Below, piece by piece: positions 9,961 through 18,549 of a stretch of DNA of 64,000 nucleotides (its first letter is position 1; each line of letters starts with the position of its first letter). Position numbers and translations under genes: made by a program. The DNA is from Hyphomonas sp. L-53-1-40. Lineage in GTDB: Bacteria > Pseudomonadota > Alphaproteobacteria > Caulobacterales > Hyphomonadaceae. Location: assembly GCF_000682775.1 (NCBI RefSeq), contig NZ_AWFI01000001.1, positions 804,263-868,262 of the forward strand, in the 5' to 3' direction. A model generated the notes under the pieces. The model saw only the letters and a list, made by a program, of their open reading frames with translations, did not search any database and was not told where the DNA came from.

Positions 9961-10913
9961 CGCGGTGCGGCCGTCTGTTCGATGATAGCTGAAAGAGTTT
10001 CGTCGGTCGTCTTGCCTTCGATTTCTGCGGCGGGGGATAACAAAACGCGGTGGCGGAGTGCTGGCAGGGCCAGCAGTTTCACGTCGTCTGGAATAACAAA
10101 GTCCCGGCCGTCGAGCGCGGCACGGGCACGGGCCGCAGTGGCCAGCGCGGCAGCGGCGCGCGGCGAAGCGCCAGTTTCCAGGGCCGGGGTTGTCCGGGTC
10201 GCGCGAATAATATCCACGATGTAGGCAATGATATCGTCCTGCAGCCGGGCTTCAGCAACTGAATTGACAGCTTCACTGAGTTCTTCTGCCGAGACAACGG
10301 GCTCGATGCCGAACGCTGCTGCGGTTTTCATGCCCGTGCGTGTGCCATGCTTGGAAACAATTGCGAGCTCTTCTTCACGACTTGGATAGTCCAGCGTGTG
10401 CTTGAATAGAAAGCGGTCAAGCTGCGCTTCCGGCAGGGGATATGTGCCCTGCTGTTCGATAGGGTTCTGGGTCGCGATCACCGTGAACCGGTCGTTCAAT
10501 GGGTAGGTGTCGCCATCAATCGTCACCTTTCGTTCCTGCATGGCCTCTAGCAGCGCGGCTTGTGTTTTCGGAGGTGTTCGATTGATTTCGTCCGCCAAAA
10601 GGAGATCTGTGAAAATTGGACCCTTGGTGAGGGCAAACTGATTGGTTTGAAAGTTGAACAGGTTCGTGCCGAGAACATCTCCCGGCATCAGGTCGGGTGT
10701 GAACTGAATGCGACCGAAGTCGAGCGAAATCGATCTCGCAAAGCATTGCGCCAATAGGGTCTTGGCTGTTCCCGGTGGGCCTTCAAGAAGGACGTGCCCT
10801 GACGAGAATATCGCAGTCAGAAGAACATCAACCGTTGTGTCCTGTCCCACGACTGCCTTGCGCACTTCGTTACGGATCCGGTCCGCCAGCGCCTTGATGT
10901 CATTCACGTTCAT
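9957..10913 (-). CDS. MoxR-family AAA+ ATPase
   Basis: A 318-residue ATPase with Walker A GPPGTAKT (residues 45-52), Walker B LLLADEIN (about 104-111), sensor 1 [20 protein letters not shown], and the lid domain with [14 protein letters not shown]. MoxR proteins act as chaperone-like ATPases that help mature metal- or vWA-containing complexes. The position between DUF4350 (14-base overlap) and DUF58 (4-base overlap) is the standard operon context. The client here is unknown; the co-encoded DUF58 protein and the membrane proteins are the obvious candidates. Confidence 0.95.
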   Translation of the reverse strand: MNVNDIKALADRIRNEVRKAVVGQDTTVDVLLTAIFSSGHVLLEGPPGTAKTLLAQCFARSISLDFGRIQFTPDLMPGDVLGTNLFNFQTNQFALTKGPIFTDLLLADEINRTPPKTQAALLEAMQERKVTIDGDTYPLNDRFTVIATQNPIEQQGTYPLPEAQLDRFLFKHTLDYPSREEELAIVSKHGTRTGMKTAAAFGIEPVVSAEELSEAVNSVAEARLQDDIIAYIVDIIRATRTTPALETGASPRAAAALATAARARAALDGRDFVIPDDVKLLALPALRHRVLLSPAAEIEGKTTDETLSAIIEQTAAPR

Positions 10914-12126
10914 TCATGGATCTCCCGATAATTCCCTTGCGCCAGCGAAACAGCTCGCGCGCCTTGTTCATGAGGTCTTCACGGCTGGTGGCAGGACCGC
11001 GCAGTCCCGACGCCATGTCTGTGAAGTGTTTGCCGGACTCTTCTTCCGGGCCAAGCCGGTCGAACAGGGCGGTGAGTTGGGTTTCATTCAATGTCTTCGG
11101 AGCGCCTATATCCCGGGATACACGACGGCGGATCATGTGGAGATATGCGGGTGCTATACGCGTCTCCCGGCGCGCCATCGTAATCAAGCCTGCGGAGTTG
11201 TCAGCCAGCGCCTGTTTTCCAAGCGCAATGGCGCGTCCTTCCTTCACAGGAGGCCCAAATCGTATGAGCGCGGCCCAGCCCAGCAGAAAAGCGGCCGCCA
11301 ATGCAGTCAACGTTGCGCCGATAAAGGGGATGTCGAAAATCATCTGCAGCAGATTCTCGGACCGAACGAAACCATGGAGAGTCGCATCAAATATAATGGG
11401 CTCGTCGTAGTCATTACGAAGAAAGTCGATCATCTGAGTCGCAAAGCGAGCGTTCTCAAACTGCGACAAACCGAAAGTGTTGATCATGTCGGGGTCGGAC
11501 AGAACATACATGTCCGCATCGGGCGCCCAAGCGAGCAGGATCCCATCCTGTGTCTCAGCAATCGGCGTAAGCGAGTCTCCGCGTAGCACTTGCATCTTCA
11601 CGTCTGGTTTGAGCGCGATTGATCCGAAGGGGGTTGAGGTTTCACTTGGCACATCGATACGTCCGATTTCCGCATCGATAGCTATCGTCTCCAGTAAGTC
11701 GTTCAGGACGCGCGCATTCATGAAGCGCGTATCCTTTTGATGGGTCTTGTTAAGAGGATCAGTCATGCCGGTCCATTTCGGCAGGACGAGCAAAGTAGTC
11801 CGCTGTGGCTCGAAGTCTTCGAGCGCCTTTGCTGCACCCCATTGGGGGAGTGTTAAGACGAGTAGGCCCCAATCACTGTCTTCAAGCGTGCGCTCCAGCC
11901 GGGAGACTTCCGCCGGATAGCCTTGTTCCTGAAGGAGTTGCACGAAGCCATTATAACCGAGCGCCGAGGTCGAGAACGGGTGCGCACCGGCCACATTCCG
12001 GTCCCGCAATTCGGGTGCCCAGCCTGCGAGCACCATGATTGCCCCAAAGGAAGAAAGCGCCACTGCCAGCAATATGCCGACGATCTTGCCACTGAACGGG
12101 GAGTCGGCGTGAGAACGATCCTTCAT
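10900..12126 (-). CDS. DUF4350 domain-containing protein
   Basis: A 408-residue protein with an N-terminal membrane helix (about residues 14-38), a periplasmic domain containing [19 protein letters not shown] and [10 protein letters not shown], which fits DUF4350, and a second hydrophobic helix near residues 265-290 leading into a C-terminal cytoplasmic part. The fold is thought to resemble a glutamine-amidotransferase-like Rossmann domain, without a catalytic triad I can recognise. The ATG at 12126 forms ATGA with the preceding stop and has GGGGAG eight bases upstream; a GTG six bases earlier is too close to that site. It belongs to the MoxR operon. Confidence 0.85.
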   Translation of the reverse strand: MKDRSHADSPFSGKIVGILLAVALSSFGAIMVLAGWAPELRDRNVAGAHPFSTSALGYNGFVQLLQEQGYPAEVSRLERTLEDSDWGLLVLTLPQWGAAKALEDFEPQRTTLLVLPKWTGMTDPLNKTHQKDTRFMNARVLNDLLETIAIDAEIGRIDVPSETSTPFGSIALKPDVKMQVLRGDSLTPIAETQDGILLAWAPDADMYVLSDPDMINTFGLSQFENARFATQMIDFLRNDYDEPIIFDATLHGFVRSENLLQMIFDIPFIGATLTALAAAFLLGWAALIRFGPPVKEGRAIALGKQALADNSAGLITMARRETRIAPAYLHMIRRRVSRDIGAPKTLNETQLTALFDRLGPEEESGKHFTDMASGLRGPATSREDLMNKARELFRWRKGIIGRSMNERE

Positions 12127-12914
12127 GTCCACTGCTCCCCAAATGCGAAGTCTTCGTAGGAAGCCCGCGCCGTATGCCAGCCGCTTTCGTCGACATCCCG
12201 GCCGCCGAAGAAACTACGTTCGACGATGGCGATGATCGGGCTGAGAGCGGTCCGCGCGCGATCCGGCAGGAAGCCAAGCTTGCCGATCTCACGTGCCGTG
12301 AGTGAGCGAGGCACGCCGATCTCGATGCGCGTCTGAATGTCCTCGATTGACCGGAACAAGAGTAAGTGCACGGCCTCCGCGAATTTTCCTGCGCGGGCAA
12401 GCGCATCGGCCTCTTCAAGTAGAGAGCGGGCGACGGATTCTGCCGGGCGGAAGTCCGGGATGACATCATCGCCGACTTTGTCGGCTTTGCTGCCATCTTT
12501 GCCAAACCGGATACGCAGCGCCTCTCCGAAAAGGAAGTACAACACGCCCAGAATCAAGGCGGCGATAGCTACATAGAAAATGAGCGTTAGAAGCGGGCCC
12601 AAATGACTAAGGAACTCAAACAATCCTCGTAGCCAGTTAGGCGGAGGAGAGGGCGGATCGAACTCGACAGGATCGGCTTCCGGTCGTTCGAGCTGGAGGG
12701 GCGATTTTCTAAGATAGTCCCGATGCGCCTGTTCAAGTGTTTCAAGGTCTGTTTCGGGATGGTGGGTGACCTCGCCCCAATCATTCGAGTCGGGAATCTC
12801 GATTGGGGCGTCCAACGCGAGGTCGTCATAGTCTTCGCCTGTCTGCGCCCCCGCAGGGACGGTGAGACAGGCTGCGATCAGCAAGGCGGCGCTTAGGCGT
12901 CCCGTCAGGCTCAA
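12123..12914 (-). CDS. DUF4129 domain-containing protein, first gene of the MoxR operon
   Basis: A 263-residue protein with a signal peptide (cleavage likely after VPAGA, residue ~23), a proline-rich periplasmic stretch, one membrane helix (about residues 108-130) and a cytoplasmic C-terminal DUF4129 domain containing FAEAVHLLLFRSIEDI and RSLTAREIGKLG. The start is TTG, supported by GGGAG seven bases upstream; no in-frame ATG fits. It heads the run DUF4129-DUF4350-MoxR-DUF58-SpoIIM-RDD, all overlapping, so the six proteins are probably made together. Function unknown. Confidence 0.82.
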   Translation of the reverse strand: MSLTGRLSAALLIAACLTVPAGAQTGEDYDDLALDAPIEIPDSNDWGEVTHHPETDLETLEQAHRDYLRKSPLQLERPEADPVEFDPPSPPPNWLRGLFEFLSHLGPLLTLIFYVAIAALILGVLYFLFGEALRIRFGKDGSKADKVGDDVIPDFRPAESVARSLLEEADALARAGKFAEAVHLLLFRSIEDIQTRIEIGVPRSLTAREIGKLGFLPDRARTALSPIIAIVERSFFGGRDVDESGWHTARASYEDFAFGEQWT

Positions 12915-13046
12915 TGACTGTCTCCCTCATGGCAGCGGCCCCGTCCACCGCCTTGACTGCTCCGACTATTTCAGAGGTTGGTGTCAGCTTCAACGCCCTA
13001 TTGCGAAGTGCCTGCATCCAGCCGATATAGCCCGCTCAAGGCACAG

Positions 13047-13526
13047 ATGAGGCAGAATATGGACAGGGCAGAACGCTACAAGGAATTGAAGGCGGAAATT
13101 GATAGCGTTGTTGCGGGAGAAACATCGATCACTGCGCGTTATGCGACAGCGTCCTGTATCCTGTCACAAGCCTTTTCACCCCGCTTCTTCTGGACGGGAT
13201 TCTACATGGTTGACCCCCTGAAGGAGTCCGAACTGGTTGTTGGGCCGTATCAAGGCACGCTTGGTTGTCTGCGTATCCCTTTCGGCAAAGGGGTCTGCGG
13301 GCATGTGGCGGCGACGCGTGCGCCGATCATTGTTCCGGATGTACATGAATTTCCCGGGCATATCGCGTGCGATTCCGCGAGCAATTCTGAAGTTGTCGTG
13401 CCGGTATTCGACGCAAATGGCGATCTCGCTGCTGTGCTGGATATCGACTCGACAGAACTGAATGCTTTTGACGCTGTCGACCAGGCGGGCCTAGTCGCTA
13501 TTTGCGAAACGCTCCTCACCGCCTAG
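13047..13526 (+). CDS. msrC: Free methionine-(R)-sulfoxide reductase (GAF-type, fRMsr)
   Basis: A 159-residue GAF-fold enzyme reducing free L-methionine-(R)-sulfoxide in the cytoplasm with thioredoxin. The three family cysteines are present at 74, 84 and 108, with the spacings (10 and 24) of the characterised enzymes, in GCLRIPFGKGVCGHVA and FPGHIACDSASNSE. I take ATG 13047; an ATG 12 bases on is equally possible, and a longer in-frame extension lacks support. Its last 36 bases overlap the convergent carboxylesterase gene. It likely supports recovery from oxidative damage and methionine recycling. Confidence 0.93.
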   Translation: MRQNMDRAERYKELKAEIDSVVAGETSITARYATASCILSQAFSPRFFWTGFYMVDPLKESELVVGPYQGTLGCLRIPFGKGVCGHVAATRAPIIVPDVHEFPGHIACDSASNSEVVVPVFDANGDLAAVLDIDSTELNAFDAVDQAGLVAICETLLTA

Positions 13527-15281
13527 CCCGGCGGCTGTCGATAGAAGTGCCGTATTCTCTATCAGCTCAAACGGCGTTTTTGATCGTTTGATCGCGTCGA
13601 TTCGCAAATTGAGATTGTCTTCCAGAATGTCGAGTTTGCGCGCGCGAAGGCCGCTGATACGCTTGATCTCGTGGTCCAGTTCCAACCAGATATCGGCATC
13701 CGGATCATAAGCTGGCCACTCAGGCAGGCCTTTGCCATTTGGGTCACTTGTTTTGGCGAAATTGGTCCAATACGTAACCATTCGATCCGTCAGGATTTCA
13801 TCGTCATCAGTTGTCGGAAAGAAGCCGTTATGGCTATCGAAGACAAACGCGATTTCTGCACCGTGATGCGCGCCGAGGGTTTGGGACTTGCCGGGCGGTG
13901 TCCGACTAAACTGGTAGAGCCAAGTTGGTTGGCCAGCAGCGACATTGGCTTTGGCCAGGAAACGCGTATGGACGCCGAACCAGTCATCGCCCAGCATTTT
14001 TTCGGCGCCCCGATCCCATGTTTCCAAGGATGTCATGCCATAGAGGGCCTGCAGCGCTTTCGATGAATTCACGCCGAACACGCCTTCCAGCATCGCTTCG
14101 CGTTGTGTGAGGGAACCAGAGATATTCGGCAGCAGGGCTGTCGGCGATTTGCTCTGGCTATAGAATAGAGTACCTTCATCAGCATTATAGCCTGCAAGGA
14201 CTGGAACGCGATTGGCGCCACCGTCCCGGATAGCCTCGCCAATGGGCAGGGGCAGGACTTTACCATCCACTGTCGGTAAAAAATACCTGACCAAATCCTG
14301 TCTTAAAAGAACACGGTCGATGATCGCCCCCGACGGGATGGCGCGAAGCCGGTCTGCGGTAGCGGTGCCATCGGCGAGCGATGAGAGAAACTCGACACCG
14401 ACTTCTTCAGAGCTTTGCACATTGGGCAACGCCGAGTGGGACAGGTGAAGCGCATTGTAACTGCTGACGCCGCTCTGCAGGATAGCCTTGTCATACAGGC
14501 CGTCGGCAAGAGGTGTTGCCATCAGATCACTGACAGATTGCGCGCCGGCGCTTTCGCCAAATATGGTGACATTGTTTGGATTGCCGCCGAAGCGCGCAAT
14601 ATTCATTTGAACCCAGCGGAGCGCTGCGACTTGGTCCAACAGGCCGTAATTGCCGGATGTTCCGGCTTCTTCGGTCAGGGCAGGGTGCGCCATGTAGCCG
14701 AATGGTCCGAGCCGGTAATTGATGGTGACCAGAACGACACCCTTATCCACCAGGCCATTTGCCTGGTAATATGATGCCGAACCGGTACCGGCCTGGTGAG
14801 AGCCGCCGTGAATCCATACCATCACCGGCTGTAGTCGAGGCTTGCCGCGATTTGCGGTCCGGACATTCAGGAACAGGCAGTCCTCAGCTTCAGCGGGCTC
14901 AGGCTGGGCCGCGAGGTATTGCCTGGCTGCAAATCGTTTCCACCAGGGCAGGCCGCTGCCATCAATGATATGGTCGACAACCTCATTCATATGTTCGCGT
15001 GGTTGCAGACATTGCGGGCCGAATTCCCTCGCATCCCGTGTAATGGCGCCCCATTGCGGTGGGGTGGTTGGCGCTGACCACCGACGGGCGCTAGCATAGG
15101 GAATCCCATTGAAAACTTGGATTTCCGGATTGTCGGGATCAACACCGCCCTGGATCTCGCCTTGATCGATCCGCAGGGGTTCAGTCAACGCCATAGGCGG
15201 CTCAGGCTGGTTCAGACGGAACCAACCCCAAGCGCCAAAGCCCAGCAGGGCGAAGAAAAGGACAATACTTAGTCGCTTCAT
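13491..15281 (-). CDS. Type B carboxylesterase / lipase
   Basis: A 596-residue alpha/beta hydrolase with an N-terminal hydrophobic segment (residues 4-18) that acts as a signal peptide or membrane anchor, so it acts in the periplasm or at the membrane. The oxyanion region is VMVWIHGGSHQAGTGS, the nucleophile elbow FGESAGA, the acidic residue probably in GYNADEGTLFY and the histidine in LGAHHGAEIAFVF, completing the Ser-Glu/Asp-His triad. EDCLFLNV is the second family signature. The length is normal for PF00135. Natural substrate unknown. It converges on msrC with a 36-base overlap. Confidence 0.92.
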   Translation of the reverse strand: MKRLSIVLFFALLGFGAWGWFRLNQPEPPMALTEPLRIDQGEIQGGVDPDNPEIQVFNGIPYASARRWSAPTTPPQWGAITRDAREFGPQCLQPREHMNEVVDHIIDGSGLPWWKRFAARQYLAAQPEPAEAEDCLFLNVRTANRGKPRLQPVMVWIHGGSHQAGTGSASYYQANGLVDKGVVLVTINYRLGPFGYMAHPALTEEAGTSGNYGLLDQVAALRWVQMNIARFGGNPNNVTIFGESAGAQSVSDLMATPLADGLYDKAILQSGVSSYNALHLSHSALPNVQSSEEVGVEFLSSLADGTATADRLRAIPSGAIIDRVLLRQDLVRYFLPTVDGKVLPLPIGEAIRDGGANRVPVLAGYNADEGTLFYSQSKSPTALLPNISGSLTQREAMLEGVFGVNSSKALQALYGMTSLETWDRGAEKMLGDDWFGVHTRFLAKANVAAGQPTWLYQFSRTPPGKSQTLGAHHGAEIAFVFDSHNGFFPTTDDDEILTDRMVTYWTNFAKTSDPNGKGLPEWPAYDPDADIWLELDHEIKRISGLRARKLDILEDNLNLRIDAIKRSKTPFELIENTALLSTAAGLGGEERFANSD

Positions 15282-15349
15282 GAAACGAGACCCCTGCTCG
15301 TCGAGAGCAAACGCTATACCACTTGTCCGTGAAAGTCACTTACCAGGCA

Positions 15350-16465
15350 TCAAACCGGACCAATATCTCGTAAAGCATTTTCCGTAGCTTTTACAAGGTC
15401 TTCGCTGGGCTCTATGCCGCATGCCAAGCGGACGAAACCGTCGGCGACGTGGTCTCCCCAACGGACTCGGCATTCGGCAGAGGTGTGAACACCTCCGAAG
15501 CTCGTGGCAGGAACGATTAGTGAGTTGTTATCAATAAACTTTTCTGCGCTCTCGCGATCTTTCAGGGTGAAGCTTACGATCGGACCGAAGTCTCGCATCT
15601 GGCGAGACGCAACTGCATGGCTCGCGTCTCGCGGGAGACCGGGATACCGGACGGTCCGCACAGAGGGGTGCGATAACAGATAATTTGCCAGAATTAGAGC
15701 GTTCTGGTTTGCCCGCGAAACGCGCAATTCCAGCGTTTCAAGCCCACGATGCAGCAGATACGCGTCGAACGGGCTCACCGTCGCGCCGCCCAAACGACGG
15801 TAGCCACGCACCTGATTCATCAGGGATGTGTCCCGACTTGCTACATGTCCGCAAAGTACATCTGAATGGCCCGCCATGGCCTTTGTGTCAGCCATCACGA
15901 CCATATCCGCGCCAAGATCGAGAGGTTGCTGGCACAGAGGAGTAGCAGTCGTGTTATCGGCCACCAGCAGGGCGCCTGCAGATTTTGCCCGATCAGCCAC
16001 AGCCGCGATGTCGCAAACTTCGAGCCCCGGATTTGACGGTGTTTCGATCATGACAAGCCTGCAGCCCGACATGTCTGCATCCGCCATCTGAGCGGTAGAA
16101 CAAGTCTCGATTGCTATCCCTCGGGGGGCGAAGTGTTCATTCAATAGGGCTCGTACATTGTAGTATCCGTCTGCATGCACCAGCACCTTGTCTCCCGGAC
16201 GCAGCACCGTGTGGCACACGGCGGCGATAGCGGCCATGCCGGATGGGAACAGAACCGTTTCAGCATTTTCCAGAATGCCTATCTCCGCTTCGACGGTTTC
16301 GACTGTGGGATTACCATTGCGCGCATAGAAATGGCTGCCGTCCGGGTCTCCTGGCAACAGGAAGGTCGTACTCGCCATGATGGGAAGGGATATAGGTGCA
16401 CCCTTGGAGAGGTTGCGGGCGCGGTGGTGCAGCAATTCTGAAATGGGAGACGGTTTCTTCGTCAC
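15350..16465 (-). CDS. Cys/Met-metabolism PLP-dependent enzyme (cystathionine gamma-lyase/synthase family)
   Basis: A ~371-residue fold-type I PLP enzyme of trans-sulfuration. The cofactor lysine lies in MADTKAMAGHSDVLCG, the phosphate-binding stretch in FPSGMAAIAA, and LLVADNTTATPLCQQPL carries the Asp that binds the pyridine ring. The usual SATKY box is altered to ADTKA and FARNGNPT stands for the Tyr-x-Arg substrate region, so the exact reaction (gamma-lyase, beta-lyase or synthase) is open. Similarity to cystathionine beta-lyases of alphaproteobacteria is plausible. I prefer GTG 16465, which has GAGGA upstream; a TTG 18 bases earlier is possible. Neighbouring genes give no pathway clue. 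Confidence 0.85.
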   Translation of the reverse strand: MTKKPSPISELLHHRARNLSKGAPISLPIMASTTFLLPGDPDGSHFYARNGNPTVETVEAEIGILENAETVLFPSGMAAIAAVCHTVLRPGDKVLVHADGYYNVRALLNEHFAPRGIAIETCSTAQMADADMSGCRLVMIETPSNPGLEVCDIAAVADRAKSAGALLVADNTTATPLCQQPLDLGADMVVMADTKAMAGHSDVLCGHVASRDTSLMNQVRGYRRLGGATVSPFDAYLLHRGLETLELRVSRANQNALILANYLLSHPSVRTVRYPGLPRDASHAVASRQMRDFGPIVSFTLKDRESAEKFIDNNSLIVPATSFGGVHTSAECRVRWGDHVADGFVRLACGIEPSEDLVKATENALRDIGPV

Positions 16466-16566
16466 GGATAATATTCCTCGCAATGGGATTCGCGCTGAGT
16501 CTGCGGTGAACCGAGCCGCAAGAAAACAGAATATCTGTCTTCAGGCACAGAGTTGTACCCGAGTTA

Positions 16567-17559
16567 CTAAGCGTTTGTTGAGAGGATGCTTGCGTTTGGT
16601 CCAATCCACTCAGCAAGTTTGTCTCGCGCGACAACATCCAGATCTTGCCAGGCATCGCTCAAGGTTTGCAGGCATCTTGCCTGATACTTGAATACGCCCT
16701 GTTCATAGCGCCCGCGCTCTATTTCAAGCGAAAAGCTGTCTGATCCGGAACGGAGCGCATCTAGATTGGCCTTGAGGAATGGCAAATAGGTTTCCCCTGC
16801 TATTGCGAGAAGGTCGTGCACAACCGGGCTGATGCTATCCGACCAGTCACCTTCGATACCGCTCGCATCATCGGCGTGATCAATCCAGCGATACAAGTAC
16901 GGTGTGTCCGCTCGCAGCCAGGTCATGGGAGTGGGGTCAACACTCATGACTTTCAACTGACCGTAAAAGCCAAGATCCGCGAGCGAAATGCGATCTCCGA
17001 ACAAGAAGCGTGTTGGCCCGGTGGCCATCGCCTCCAGAACCTTGCAGATGCGCTTCCAGCTGGCCTCTATCAGAGGGGCGGTCTGGGGTGTGCAGCCAAC
17101 GAGAGCCATGCGATTGATTTGCCGTTCACGGATGGTGGCAGCAGCTTCTTCCACGCCAAGGCGACTTGTGTTGGGAAGCGTGTCATAGATCAGCCAATTG
17201 GCGCACCATTCAGCATCCAAATCATATGCCCATCTGTAATGGAACATGGCTTTCATGAACCATTCGTCGGCCATGTCCTCGAGTAAAAGGCAAGCAAATC
17301 GAGCCAGCGGATCAGATGGTAGGAGATCCCGGCCTTCGCCTTCGAGCGACAGCAGGAAGGGGGTTGAGTCGTTCGTCCAGCTGCCGTCAGGCTGGCGGAT
17401 GACAGGGATCACGGGTGCCCGCACATTTGGCATGACGCTTTGTCGGTCGTCGGCTGTCATACCGGTCCAGGTATGGACAAGGCGTTTGGCCCGCAGGGCG
17501 GCGCGCACTTTCATGGAATAGGGCGAGCCGAGCGCGCCAAAGATTTCGTAGCGGCTCAC
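16567..17559 (-). CDS. Glutathione S-transferase-like protein
   Basis: A 330-residue protein, longer than the usual 200-230 of the family. The N-terminus YEIFGALGSPYSMKVRAAL is a thioredoxin-fold GST domain with a Ser-Pro-Tyr-Ser motif, followed by VPVI-like RAPVIPVIRQPDGSW and the TPFLL-type glutathione contact. The C-terminal helical domain includes FLFGDRISLADLGFYGQL, the canonical N-capping Asp motif, and an extra ~90 residues. The GTG start overlaps the DUF1330 stop (GTGA) and has GGGAGAA upstream. It is the last gene of the four-gene DPP IV-Nudix-DUF1330-GST operon. Substrate unknown. Confidence 0.82.
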   Translation of the reverse strand: MSRYEIFGALGSPYSMKVRAALRAKRLVHTWTGMTADDRQSVMPNVRAPVIPVIRQPDGSWTNDSTPFLLSLEGEGRDLLPSDPLARFACLLLEDMADEWFMKAMFHYRWAYDLDAEWCANWLIYDTLPNTSRLGVEEAAATIRERQINRMALVGCTPQTAPLIEASWKRICKVLEAMATGPTRFLFGDRISLADLGFYGQLKVMSVDPTPMTWLRADTPYLYRWIDHADDASGIEGDWSDSISPVVHDLLAIAGETYLPFLKANLDALRSGSDSFSLEIERGRYEQGVFKYQARCLQTLSDAWQDLDVVARDKLAEWIGPNASILSTNA

Positions 17560-17984
17560 AGCTTTCTCCCGTTTATCCAAGTGGGACGGGTCACGATCAA
17601 TTCCTGGCAAAGCAGGCCTGCCTCGCGATGGCGAGACATGGATTTGTAGTCTGGATGGTTGAGCGTAGCGATGAAGGCCTGTCGGTCGGGGAACTGGTTC
17701 ACTAGCACTCCATCCCAATCGCCCTGACCGATGAAATAGCGTTCCGTCGATGCGAGGAGTAGTGTGGAGCCGCCGACCTTCTCTGCCGCAAAAGTGAAGG
17801 CTTCGGAGTAACGGATATAGGCGTCTTCCCCGCTGATTTCTTCGCCAAATTCGGGGTCATCCGGCTGATACTCAGCTTTAATTCGAAACTTCAGCAAATT
17901 CACCTGGGCAATGGGGCCATCGTTTGGGTCGTCACGAAACGCCCTGAATTGGTCGGCAGTAGGCTGGAAGGCAGGCATGGGCAT
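17556..17984 (-). CDS. DUF1330 domain-containing protein
   Basis: A 142-residue ferredoxin-like dimeric alpha+beta barrel protein. The recognisable pattern is the start of the domain at IAQVNLLKFR, the central GEDAYIRYSEAF with VGGSTLLLAST, and the end WDGVLVNQFPDRQAFIATLNHPDYKSM. DUF1330 proteins have no settled function. It sits four bases after the Nudix gene and overlaps the GST gene, so co-expression is near certain. Confidence 0.85.
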   Translation of the reverse strand: MPMPAFQPTADQFRAFRDDPNDGPIAQVNLLKFRIKAEYQPDDPEFGEEISGEDAYIRYSEAFTFAAEKVGGSTLLLASTERYFIGQGDWDGVLVNQFPDRQAFIATLNHPDYKSMSRHREAGLLCQELIVTRPTWINGRKL

Positions 17985-17988
17985 TTCC

Positions 17989-18549
17989 TCATGGTCGTTT
18001 TTCAGGATGTTTCCCGAAATACCGCTCAGTGTAAAACAGTGCCGCCGCGTGAAGGCCGTGTTGGGTCTCGAATGCTTCGTATTCTAGGAAATCCTTGTAA
18101 GGCATCTCGACGACCTCGATTTCCTCGTTTGCGTCAAGAGACTGAGCGTCTGTCTTCTGGCAGCCTGTGGCCAAAAAATAATGAAGCTGATTATCCTGGA
18201 TTGCCGGGTTCGGATAGCAGGTGCCAACGGGGATCAACTCGCGCGCAGTGTAGCCGGTCTCTTCGCGTAGTTCCCTCCGGGCTGCGACTTCCGGATCGGC
18301 TTCCCCAGGATCGAGGACGCCGCCGGGTATGCCCAGAAGGACGATTTCGCCGGCGTGCCGATACTCGCGGATCAGTACGATGTTTCCTTCATCTGTGATT
18401 GGGATAATCGTTGCCCAGTCTGTAAATTCCAAGACATGATAGGCGGGCACTACATGGCCATCTTCGCGTTGGCAGACATCCGTGCGCACCGAAAGGAAGT
18501 CGTCTTTGTAGGTTTGACGGCTTTCCACGATTTTCCAGGGTTTGATCAT
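17989..18549 (-). CDS. Nudix hydrolase (ADP-ribose pyrophosphatase-like)
   Basis: A 186-residue Nudix protein. The box GGVLDPGEADPEVAARRELREETGY (about residues 75-99) keeps every catalytic Glu and Arg of GX5EX7REUXEEXGU, so it should be active on a nucleoside diphosphate linked to another group. The preceding LIREYRHAGEIVLLGIPGG is typical of the ADP-ribose/NDP-sugar group. The ATG overlaps the DPP IV stop as ATGA. Substrate not determined. Confidence 0.9.
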   Translation of the reverse strand: MIKPWKIVESRQTYKDDFLSVRTDVCQREDGHVVPAYHVLEFTDWATIIPITDEGNIVLIREYRHAGEIVLLGIPGGVLDPGEADPEVAARRELREETGYTARELIPVGTCYPNPAIQDNQLHYFLATGCQKTDAQSLDANEEIEVVEMPYKDFLEYEAFETQHGLHAAALFYTERYFGKHPEKRP

